Position numbers and translations under genes: made by a program. From NCBI GenBank assembly GCA_033030425.1, contig JAUFSD010000010.1:124001-188000 (forward strand): a stretch of 64,000 bases of DNA, given 5' to 3'. Shown here piece by piece: positions 53,232-63,249 of the stretch (the first letter of the stretch is position 1; each line of letters opens with the position of its first letter). Source of the DNA: Verpa conica. Lineage: Eukaryota; Ascomycota; Pezizomycetes; Pezizales; Morchellaceae. Under the pieces are notes generated by a model. That model saw nothing but the letters and a program-made list of their open reading frames with translations, made no database searches and was not told the origin of the DNA.

Positions 53232-55012
53232 TTACGGGCAAAAATCTAGCGCTTCAAATCTAACGTTCTTTCTAGGCATTCTCCCTACGGTTTTGCGCAC
53301 CCTGTCCTTAGTACTAGAGTCTGTGCAGACTTCGGGAAAAAAGGTCAGTATAGTCTCAGTAATTAATATATACTATTTCGGGGGTCTAACCTGCGAAAAC
53401 GATACGCCCATTCTGCTCTTTTATCTTGTCCCTTACGAATGCCTCAATATCCGGTGGCGTGCTCTGATAAAACTTAGTGATGCGATTGCTACTCCCATAT
53501 TTTACTTGATGACCTGGTTGGCTTTTTGGGTTTTTGAACTGTCCGAGAACAAAAAGGGATATTTTGAGAATCTAGATGAGTTTTGTTAGTAACCTAGTGG
53601 TTTATAGACCTTTTTGAATGCCTACTTTATGTTTATCCAGCTCCAAAAGCTCATTCATCCATTGCTTTACCCAATCTTCATGACCTTCAAATTATGCGGT
53701 CAGCCCAATGCTAAAGACAATAAGGTGAGTACAACTCTTACATTCCTTATCAAACTGCCAATGGAGGAAGATATGGTGGGTTATGACTTCGCAGTTATTG
53801 TATCCTTCGAGAAGTCTCCTTATATAGAGAAGCTGCCCTGCAATGCCAATTCCAGTTGCAAGCATAACAACAGTTCCATATGCTCCAAAATCTTTCTCAA
53901 CCCCGTAGGGGCCTTCAATAATAGTAGTAAGTGTGGAGCCCACATGTTTTAGGATATTCCGTGTAAATCCTTTGTGGGGTTGAATTAGGAAAACTGCTGT
54001 CGTATTACCGTTTACATCTTGGTACCACCACGCAAGGACAAATGGGTGAGACTGAAACCAGGCGAAGAGGCTGACTCTAGGCATGCAAAGATACATGTAT
54101 TGACCTGCTTGAAACTTCCAAGGCCTTTGAACTTTCAGGATCACTTTAACCGTATCGTTGACTTAGGCTTCGTTCTCATCACCGCTGTGGATTCGTTGAA
54201 TCACTGCTTTCCCCGCGTACCGGCCTTGGCCGAAGTTTCGATACAGCAATAGGGAAACCCGTAAGACAAAAGCAGCACCTAAAACTGATACTATTACGAT
54301 GAGGTAGATCTTGGAGGTCTTGGATAGAACATGGTACCAGAGCGCGATCACCGTTGCTACTGCAAAAAATAGGTGGAGTTTGAGGAAAATCTCGTAAAAT
54401 AGGTGACGGATAAAAGAAAGTGATAAGAGAAAAAGCAACGAAATCCCTCCAGCTGCCTAAAGATACACATGCATAAATATAAGTCAAATACGTGGATGAT
54501 TTTGATGAACTAGAAATTGATAGACGTACCAGTAACCCAGGGGGTTTGACAAGCCCTAGTTCCGATTTTTTTTCTATAATAGCAATAATGGCGTGTGTGA
54601 GGCCTTGAATAACCGCTACCCTGCCGATCCATCGGTGCATACGACTGTAGTTCTCGTATGATAGACCGCAAATATCTACCACCATAGTTACGCGACCACC
54701 CACACAGAGAGGTATCACGTTGACCAAGGACATCAACCCTGTTCGGTCCCTTAGCTGGGCAATACTTGTTGTCCTGAATGACACACACAGGACGTTTCCA
54801 GCAGTGTATAATAATATAATAAGAGAATGTAACCGAGTTATCGTACCTTTACCTCTCAGAAGTTTGGGGATTTGAGGATAAATTAGGTGCTTCAGGATAA
54901 AATATCTTCCATAAGTATGTGCGACCGAGAGTGTAGCAAGAAGTAGATGATAGGCTAGGGAGAGGGCTACCAGAGCCCCGAGCGAAATAGCGTACCATTG
55001 AGTGATTTCCAT
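53232..55012 (-). pseudogene. Ferric reductase (FRE/NOX-type transmembrane oxidoreductase) with one nonsense codon
   Basis: Five exons (55012-54530, 54456-53742, 53684-53626, 53571-53391, 53329-53232) keep one frame of 511 codons. Exon 1 gives several membrane spans. Heme-ligand His candidates lie in MHRWIGR, GLTHAI, LKLHLFF and LWYHVL. The FAD site is seen in FQSHPFVLAWW, and the NADPH site begins ATGIGIAGQLLYIRR. The C-terminus ends VRFEALDFCP. Ferric reductases pass electrons from NADPH through FAD and two hemes to external iron. The only visible defect is a TAA at 54163-54165 in an otherwise open frame; a single C-to-T change (CAA to TAA, in a CpA context) would cause it. The protein would end before the FAD domain. 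A sequencing error or a very short unspliced segment is the alternative. Confidence 0.85.
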
Positions 55013-55333
55013 GGTTTGACTGACTGGCTCAATAGAAGTGTTACGAAAGGTAGTTCTTATACACTAAGTATATTACCTATAGAGGATCTATTTTTGGTTA
55101 TACTAGGCTCTAAACGGCTGGAACTAGCTACGGAGAGCCGGTGTGGGTTACATGAAGCCGGCGTGAGTTCGAGAGAGCTTAAATATGCTAGTCAAGGATA
55201 CTCCTATACTGGATCGGGATTCGGGTAATTACATGGGCCTAGTCTTAGGAGTACTCTATAGCCTCTTATAAAACTTCACTTAGGTCAGTTCTTATCACCA
55301 ATTCCCTGGCAAGAACAAACCACGAAACCAGCC
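55013..55333. other. Intergenic between divergent genes
   Basis: About 320 bp separate the start of the ferric reductase (minus) from the pseudokinase (plus), so they share a promoter region. No specific site was recognised. Confidence 0.5.
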
Positions 55334-56387
55334 ATGGAAACTAGCGAGAATCGACTTACCCGCTGGCCTGGCCAGTATAATGAGGGCTTCCGCACACGAG
55401 AATCAGTCATCAGTTTATCCGAACCAGGAATCAATGTATCTCGTCCAGGAACCAGCCTATACGGCCCAGGAACCAATGTATCTAATCCAGAAATCAATGT
55501 ATCCCGTCCAGGAACCAACCTATACGACCCAGGAACCAATGTATCCGATCCAGCAACCAATATATCGGAATCAGGAGCCAATCTATCCGAACTAATTTTA
55601 AAGCCCTCACATATGCCAGTAGCTCCCAGAGACATACCTGAGGGGAGCCATGTTGTCCTCAATATGGGAAAGCCTTGGAAATATTACAAAAGCTTCTTGC
55701 ACATTGAGCTCGGAGGGCCAGCAATACTTGCATACCGAAGAAAACCAGAGCGCCAAGTAGTTGCTGTAAAAGGGTTTCAAGGTACGATTGAAGAGGCTAA
55801 GGTGCTGTTAGCGAATCAACACAAAAACATTGTTCACTGCTATGAGGGGTATCACATGCACGACAAAATCTTTCTGATTGAGGAATGCATGGATGTTTCT
55901 TTGTTGGAAGTAATTGCATGTACTTGGGATCTTGAAGAGGACCAGATAGCCACAGTGTGCTTAGAAGTAAGTTTGCTGGCTAACATCTTATTTTTCTCGG
56001 ATTGGGGCTCACATTTAGGAGGTGTTAAACGGGATCAAGTTTCTGAATTCCTTAGGTCTGACCCATGGAGAACTTAATCCCCAAAACGTGTTGCTTTCGA
56101 TCAGTGGTGCAATCAAGATCGGAAATTTTTCACACTGCAAAAAACTAGGGTCTAGCCAGAGTGATCTGGATACGCGCGATATCAAACCCTTGAGTCGTTT
56201 GGCTATGCAGATGATGGATAGGAACGCTTTTGTGGTTGCAGGTCTGAGTGGGACTTCTCCCACGTTACAAAACCCAGAGCGCTGGAGTGCGCAAGCCAAG
56301 AGCTTTATCACTGTAACCTCTTGGCCCTCAATGAATAATGATTTAGCCGATGTAAGTCATCTACCACTGAACAGCCGTGCAGATTAA
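55334..56387 (+). CDS. Pseudokinase with 8-residue N-terminal repeats, 333 aa, two exons
   Basis: Exons 55334-55966 and 56019-56387 join in frame across a 52-bp intron (GTAAGT, GCTAACA branch, ATTTAG). Residues about 28-92 are eight tandem octapeptides of the form PGTNVS-x-x / PGTNLYDP. A kinase-like fold follows: VVAVKGFQG (the Lys of subdomain II is kept), a helix with NQHKNIVHCYEGY, hinge FLIEECMDVSL, then GLTHGELNPQNVLL where HRD has become HGE, and IKIGNFSHC where DFG has become GNF. The missing catalytic Asp residues indicate a pseudokinase. The C-lobe is short. PAK/STE20-like pseudokinases with HG.L..NVLLS are common in ascomycetes and are thought to act as scaffolds. Confidence 0.78.
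55425..55605 (+). repeat. 24-bp minisatellite inside the pseudokinase gene
   Basis: Seven to eight 24-bp units beginning CCAGGAACCAA(T/C)(G/C)TAT in phase with the reading frame, each coding eight residues. Several units are nearly identical, which suggests recent expansion or homogenisation and probable length variation between strains. Confidence 0.88.
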
Positions 56388-57107
56388 TTAAGTAAAAGCC
56401 ATAGCATCACTTTTTAAAGAGGGTCGCCAGTTGTAGTAGTCTAGTACCCCATATTAAGATGGCTATGGCGACAGTACGGAGGGAATGGAGATGTATAGAT
56501 GCTTAAAGCACATGTATTTCATAAGCAAGACAAAAATGAGGCGGCTATCTGTCTCTCGAAATTAATTTCTATAATTACTTGGGCTGTTCGCGATTGGATT
56601 TGATTTAGACGGTGCGCCCTAAGTACGTGTGACATCACAAACTGAAGCATTAATAAATAAATATACTAACCCTAACCCTAAGAGCATCTCGTGTATGCAT
56701 CCATGGGGGATTCTTGTCCTTCCATCCTCTGTGCTTTATAAGGTCGTATTTCTCATGTCTTATTATGTCTATTTATATAACTTGAAGATACGTACGGAAC
56801 TATAAAGCAGTTGAAAAGGGACTAAAAGGACCCAACTTAATTGGGGATTACATGTATGTAGGTATAGCTAAAAGTTTCTATAAATTTAAATATTTCACCC
56901 CATGATAACGACTACTTAAAAACAGGAACCTTCTAAGTAAAGAAAACAGCACGAGAACCTGATCCTTGCAATAATCCCACTTTCCTTTCCAGTACAACCA
57001 TTAATCGGCATCTTGTCCAAATATATCAACACCTATCTCCGGAGAAAGTCTTGTTTGAAGTAATGAGGGTACTGGTCAACTTAAGAGGGTTAGGAGATAC
57101 TACATAC
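56388..57107. other. Intergenic with short telomere-like motif
   Basis: No gene seen. CTAACCCTAACCCTAA (two and a half units of the TTAGGG telomere repeat) lies at about 56668-56683. The rest is AT-rich. Confidence 0.55.
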
Positions 57108-57470
57108 CTACTTCTTCGAATTTTGATACTCAAATTCTTCATCATCAATCGCAATTGCAAAAACTCTTTTCAAAGACACCTTTTTTGCCCCCTGGGGGGT
57201 GCTGAAATCTGATAGGACCTCCGAAACTGCAGAGATAGCAGCCAATGTGGCCTCCCTGAAGCGTTGGTGATCAGCTTCGATTTGGTCATGAAGCATGCGA
57301 ATTCTACGCCAAGATAACGTGTTCCGAAGTTTTTTTATTTCATCCTGGAGTGTTTCTATTTGTTGTTGACGTTCCTTCAGCTCCTGTCGTGCTTGTGATA
57401 GGATGAAATTGGTATCAGCACAGCTAGAACAGTTATCGGGTTTTATAATCATAGTGGCTGTAGAGTGCAT
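57108..57470 (-). CDS. Hypothetical coiled-coil protein, 120 aa
   Basis: Single frame from ATG 57470. A short Cys-containing N-terminus (DNCSSCADTN) precedes a helix with strong heptad character (LSQARQELKERQQQIETLQD and EIKKLRNTLSWRR), then another helix and a basic/acidic tail (GAKKVSLKRV, DDEEFEYQ). It resembles many short ascomycete coiled-coil proteins and may oligomerise. No specific function is apparent. Convergent with the pseudokinase gene. Confidence 0.58.
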   Translation of the reverse strand: MHSTATMIIKPDNCSSCADTNFILSQARQELKERQQQIETLQDEIKKLRNTLSWRRIRMLHDQIEADHQRFREATLAAISAVSEVLSDFSTPQGAKKVSLKRVFAIAIDDEEFEYQNSKK

Positions 57471-59377
57471 GTAGTTGATGTGCTTTATTAGCCATAGCTA
57501 GATACTCATATATATATCAGATAGTATAGAATCCCTGAATGTAGGCAAAGCTCACATCTCTTACGAGTTATAGTCACTTTTAGCCCTTCTAAGGCTCCTA
57601 GGGCCACTTCTTGTTCCTTGGAACCACTTCCTATTTTCGTAAACCTAGTTTTGACTCCCTTATGATTAATTCAACTTCCATAATTAGACTTCTACATTTA
57701 GATTTACCCCTGTTTAACTATGGGTATCAAACGCCTAGAAGATGTTATATCCCTATAATCTAAGGCCACAAAGTTTCATAAAACACCCTACTTTCACGGA
57801 GGGATCAGGGACGCAAGGGTGAGCCTTATCGTGACTCATGCAAGGAGGGAGGTAGGGTAACAGGTGTCGAAGGTGGGGAACAAAGGCATTGTGCGAAGCG
57901 GGGATTTTGTATAAATAGGGAGCGTTGCTCCCTCGCTGTAATAGTTTTCTCTTCTTCTTTCCTTACGCAACGTTTCTTACGCCGCGACCGAGCTTCGCTC
58001 GGTCACGGCTACCACCATCGGTCCCCCCATTCTTACGACTCTAGAGTTATAGCAAACCTTCGGGCGCGCTGAGACTCCATCTTACGGCAATACTGGGCAC
58101 GTAGGACGGGAGTTGTTGAAGCAAACCTTCGGGCGCGCTGTAACTTCTTTGTCGACCCAAACTTCGTTCAGGTGCCCCTCGGGGAGTTGCGTCCACCTGC
58201 CCCCATTACCTCCGGATTTCACACTGCCAGTCTCTGTAAGCCTAGCGCTGGAACCTCTGTCAAAGTCCTCCGGAAACCCTCTCCATTCCATTTGGTTTGG
58301 ATGAGCCCTTACTCGTTGCCTTCGGGCATTCATTATGATGTTGGAGGTATCTCACCCGAGAACCAACCTCCCCACCACCAGCGAGCGGGCAGTCCCCCTC
58401 AACAACACTTTATTTTACCGGACCAGGCAGACTCGATTCTCCAGGTCCTTTACTATCCATAAACACTTTCTCCGACCGGAGAAAGTGCTCTACTTGACAG
58501 TTGGTTGACATCCGAGATCACCAACCCCCCCTCTACCTCAACGGCATACCGAATGACACCGGCCCCATGCCTTACACTACCATACTTCGGCTCCGTCCGA
58601 GCCCCTAACCTTCTTTACACCTTTGCTTTTTTCCCTTTTCACCAGATTATGTGACCGTGTCCGCTTCGGCGGGGGTAGAACATTTTCCTTGGTACCGGAG
58701 CTCCCCTAGGATGATTATAGCCTTGAGCTATAGGACGACTGGACCGGATTACACGCCAGGAATCAGCCTCTCTCGTTACTACGTCGTTGGATCGGAGGAT
58801 TAGTGCTAGGAGAGTTGGGATGGGTTTATACTTGGTTTACTACATGTTCTTTCTTTGGTGTCGCTTAGTTAGTTCTATGTATTACGTTCTTTGTTGAGGT
58901 CCCTCTATGCGTTTAGTTCATAGATACCCGTTCACTCATTTTGTTATCGGTACTCGATACCGATAAGTTAGTTAGTTAGTTAGTTCGTGCCACCTAGTGG
59001 CTTACCTAGTGGCCCTCGGGGCTAGATGGGAAATAAGATACTTTACTTTACTTTACTTTACTTTCTTCAGTTAGAGTTAATACAAACTTCTTTCTTCGCT
59101 GCCTCTCCGCTGTTTTCATCGCTTCGCGATCGTTGAACCCACTTCATACTTCACAAACCTTTGGTATTTTGCTTGTAACGGATAGTTACCTTGCCATCGA
59201 GTTAGTTGTATCCTGTGGTTACGCTGCCCTCACGCTGTCCCCCTTGAAACCTACCCGTCACCGTACTTGTTTTTAGCCCCCTCAAAAAAATTTCAACTTT
59301 TGAATAAAGATAGGAGATATCTGCACGTTTAGAATGCAATTCCAAAATATATTCTTGAACATCGATAATATCTGACA
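57471..59377. other. GC-rich non-coding block (about 57.8-59.3 kb), probable element remnant
   Basis: From about 57800 to 59280 the DNA is clearly less AT-rich than its surroundings and has no coding frame. It includes a TATAAATAGGGAGCG promoter-like sequence (57911), the hairpin GACCGAGC-TTCG-CTCGGTC (about 57986), a 23-base direct repeat AGCAAACCTTCGGGCGCGCT at 58051 and 58119, (GTTA)n at about 58969 and (CTTTA)n at about 59040. This looks like a non-autonomous LTR element or its solo LTR, but I could not find matching ends. It lies directly before the first codon I can assign to the patatin-like gene. Confidence 0.4.
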
Positions 59378-62300
59378 ATGTGCAGGCACACAGAATGGCT
59401 CAGCCTTGCGACCGGTTCGCATGGAACTACACTTCTTGAATCTAGCAGACTCCAAACCCTCTTACATTCGTTCCCAAACCCTTCGACACAAACACCATCT
59501 CTAATCACTTTTGTCGGCGGCAGGTTTAAGACACAGGCCATAAAAAAGCTAATGTCATCATCGGGAGAGCCTAGTCTCTTAGAGTATAATACTGGTGTTC
59601 ATATACATGAATACTTTCCTACAATTAAGCATAAAAGGCCAATCCTGCTGGCAGATTATACACCTTATGTACAAAACCCGGGCCAAAACGTTTATTCTCA
59701 TACCGACTGTCACGAAATAACTGGGAGACCTTTGCTGTGGACTAACCAGTCGGTACAAGAAATTAAACCGGAAACTGTAGCAGAAATACTACTAGCCCGC
59801 TTACTAGTACCATTTAGTGATATAGTGTGCATTTTTTCTTCAGACTTTGGGGGCCTTGTAGGCGTTGCGGAGATGTTGATTACCGTGGTGAGCAGAGGGC
59901 GTGGATCAACCCTACCACAAGCCATTTGCCCAACAGTATTTGTTATTGTGGATAGCTGTGCCTCTCTTCCTCATACAGACTTGGTGGCAACCCAATTCCT
60001 ATTGGACATTCTACAGGCGGAGGCTAGTGGGAAAATATCCAGTTATTTTTCTGGCTTGACCGTACTCTGCGCCCCTCCTCAGTCACTGTTGGACTATTTA
60101 CTCCCTGAGGTAGATGATATGCAGAAAAAACGCAAAATGACCAAAAGTCTCTTCTCACTTCAACATTTTACGGCGCTCTTTATGCTTGGATGCGATCATT
60201 TTACTAAAACCATCACACAGCCATTTGATTTTGTTAAGTCTTCAAGGGTTCGAAACCCAGTACCACAGGGGTTTTCCCGGCATATCGCCGAGTTCCTGGA
60301 GCATCTGACTACTGAGGCGGAGCTTATTAGGTTGGGCCTTCCCATGATTGCTTCAAGTCTGCTTCTGGATAGCAGCCCCCCAGATATGCATAGTAAGGGC
60401 CAATATCACTCACTCCCTCCTTACTCGCGTAATAAATACATTCAAAATTAGAAATATTTCTAACATGGCTTCTAGTTTTCGATCCAGTTGATACATTCAA
60501 GCTATTTTATAAAGACCACTGCATAACTGCTATCCAAAATCATTCACTGTATGAACACCAGGCTCCTATTACAGAACTGACATCCCTGCTTGTGTCACAA
60601 TTCAAGCGCCTTGTTCTTTGCGTTGAAAAAGGTGATAAAACCTCCGCACAATTACACCATAAAACTCTCGAAAATCATAGGCAGGTTCTAAAAGGGTTAA
60701 GAAGCGAGACAACATGTTTCTCCTGCCTCGGCCGTGGACCTGAAAAGGGCCTTCCTTGTGGTCATGCTGTGTGTGAGGTTTGTATTCAGGTATTTGGCCA
60801 TTCAGTACTAGCGGAACCGTATACATTCATAATCGATAGCTGTTCCTTTGTGGTGCTGGATTTTCGGGTTTCAAGGCCCAGATAAAGCCTCCAACTACAG
60901 GTGTTCGGGTATTAAGTGTGGATGGAGGTGGGATACGCGGGGTGGTCCCTTTGTCTATTCTATGTGAGCTGGAGGAGACAATAAGTAATCTAGTTGGGTT
61001 TTCTTATCCAATCCAGGAAAATTTCGATCTGGCGTATGGTACAAGCTCAGGTAAGCTCGGGTCTATGCTGTTGGTGAATTTTCTAACAGTCACAGGTGGC
61101 CTCATTGTTGCTGGGTTGTTCCTCAACGGATGGTCAGTAGAAGAGTGTTTAGAGAAATTTGTCAAACTCGCCAAGAGAGCCTTCAGCCCTAGGCAATTCG
61201 CACATATTCCTTTTATACGACCAATACAAGACATCTTGATCTCGTATTTTGCAGATAGCCAATATAGCGCAACCGGAATAGAGGACGCTCTAAAAGAAGC
61301 ATTCGGAAGCGGTGCTATGCTCGATTGGTCTGGGAAGCGTGATTTTGGGACCAAGGTTGCCGTGACAGCCACCACAATCGAAGACTCTTCTCCGTGTATA
61401 TTCACCAACTATAATGGTATTGGGACTAGGTCACCGGAGTGTGGTATTTAGGAGCTTCTTAGCCCGTTCAATTTCTATAGATACTGACCTTTTTACAGGT
61501 TATAGAATAGTGAAGGATAGCTCAAAGAAAGTCTCTATCTGGGAAGCGTAAGGCTTTATAAAATTCCGTTCATTTTCATGCGCTGATATGGAGATTAGGG
61601 CCCGGTGCACTTCAGCTGCTCCATGGTTCTTTAAACCAAAGTGCCTACCAGGCCTAGGGACTTTCCAAGACGGAGGTCTTCGACATAATAATCCAGTCAA
61701 CATCGCTCTTTGGGAATCAAAGGTAATATGGTCACCAAATGAGAGTAAGCTAGATATTGTCCTTTCAATGGGTACTGGCTCGTCAGTTTTACCCGACCCC
61801 ATTCGTGAGTCTCTCGGTCCTAGGGGAATTTGGAGAGATGGCTTTATCCCCCGCCTTGTACGTTCATTTTTAGGCTCCATGGATGGTGAGGATGCATGGA
61901 AACATCTCTGCAACCAATTGCCAAAGGAGTCAAAAGACAGGTATTTCAGATTTAATATCAAATATGACGGCAGTGAGCCTGCTATAGATGATATTGATAA
62001 GATGCAGGGGCTGGAGCAAAGGGGAAGAGCCCAGACTAGTCTGGAAAACAAAGTTGACGCGGCAGAGTCGCTCATTGCAAAACAGTTCTATTTTGAATTA
62101 AATGCATTACCAATATATTACAAAGGGCGGTACCAATGTACAGGTCGTATAGTCTGCCGCTTTTCTGGAGCCCAGCGATCAGTATTTCTCAACCGCCTAT
62201 CTCAGAACTCGGCCCATTTCCTTTTAGGTGAAAGACCATACAGCACAGTATTTCAAGAAACCATTGCATTCAGCGTAAAGGACCTGAATGAGGAAGTGTC

Positions 62301-62499
62301 TATTTTCCTAGGGAGCCCATCTACAAAACCGCGAAGCATCAGCGGGCTCCCAACTTCGATGACGTCGCTGATTCATGCTCAAGGTCTGGATTCCTTCTTT
62401 GGGGTTTCGAATCATTCAAAAAGAAAGTACCTAAAAGAAAGCCCTCCCACCGAGTATGATTTTGTGCATGGAGCCAAGCGGCGATGTGTTAAAGTTTAA
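59378..62499 (+). pseudogene. Patatin-like phospholipase with N-terminal P-loop-type region and zinc-binding motif, frameshifted
   Basis: Exons 59378-60392, 60476-61050, 61096-61443, 61499-61547 and 61599-62499. The N-terminal 330 residues match the GTPase/P-loop-like part of large fungal patatin proteins, but the nucleotide loop is altered (FVGGRFKTQ in place of G-x-x-G-x-G-K-S/T). A zinc motif follows (CFSCLGRGPEKGLPCGHAVC then C). The patatin core has the oxyanion motif DGGGIRG, the nucleophile serine in GTSSGG (created across an intron) and the catalytic Asp in FQDGGLRHNNP. It would hydrolyse lipid acyl esters. The frame is lost by one base near 60841-60850, between YTFIIDSC and LCGAGFSGF. 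The N-terminus also seems incomplete, since the open frame begins right after the GC-rich block. Starship elements often carry genes of this class (PLP). Confidence 0.85.
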
Positions 62500-63249
62500 A
62501 GATCTAAGGAATATTAATTTTTGTACTGGGTGGGGCTAGACAATTTGTAATGAGTTTAGGTAAAGATTTTGAGGAATTAAATGCACTTTTTTATTCTATT
62601 TATTTACAGCTACTTAGTATTAACTCAGTACTATTAAGAAATTAAATTACTGTTTACTATAAGCTATAGCCGTGAAAGCCTGAGATCTTTATTATGTTCT
62701 ACGATGTATTTGTGCCTCTAGAGTAGTGTGCTACGTACTCCTACCGGATAGCCGGAATGCCCATGTAATAGACGATAAAAAACTCCTAGTGGTTAGAGCG
62801 AGTGATAATGGCGCTCGCGATAGGAGAGACTCACCCCTCCATTGGCTAATACGTAGCGCTATATGTGGCAAGCTGCAGGTCAACTATACTAGGCACGAGA
62901 TGTGATAACCTTGGGCGCTACTGGTGATGGATGTCTGGCGTTTATGGCGCAAACCTAAATAAGCTCATGGAAGCGAAGTACGATGTCTCATATTATATGT
63001 GTAAAACAATTATCGGCGGCAATAGCGTATCTAGTCGAAATTAGGTTACCCCAATCACTCTACAAAATTCTAAGTGATGTAATGGAAATTAACACAGTAC
63101 CATACCATAGGCACTCGATAAATCTAGACCGTTGCCCAGAGCCTTATTTTTCTAAGCTATCACAGTTTAGGGGTGACGTCAAGCGCGGGTACTGCGTAAT
63201 TCTCGCTTCTGTGCTCTACTTTGAGATAATAAACCTACATAGCTATGAG
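62500..63249. other. Intergenic with a truncated MITE copy
   Basis: No gene. The segment 63103-63173 matches one end plus adjacent interior of the MITE at 34713-34924, again beginning with TACC. The other end is not found nearby. Confidence 0.6.
63103..63173. mobile_element. Partial copy of the TA-flanked MITE
   Basis: About 71 bp are some 90 percent identical to 34713-34782, including GGCACTCGATAAATC, GACCGTTGCCCAGAGCC and CAGTTTAGGGG. Only one terminus is present, so it is a truncated or rearranged copy. Confidence 0.75.
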
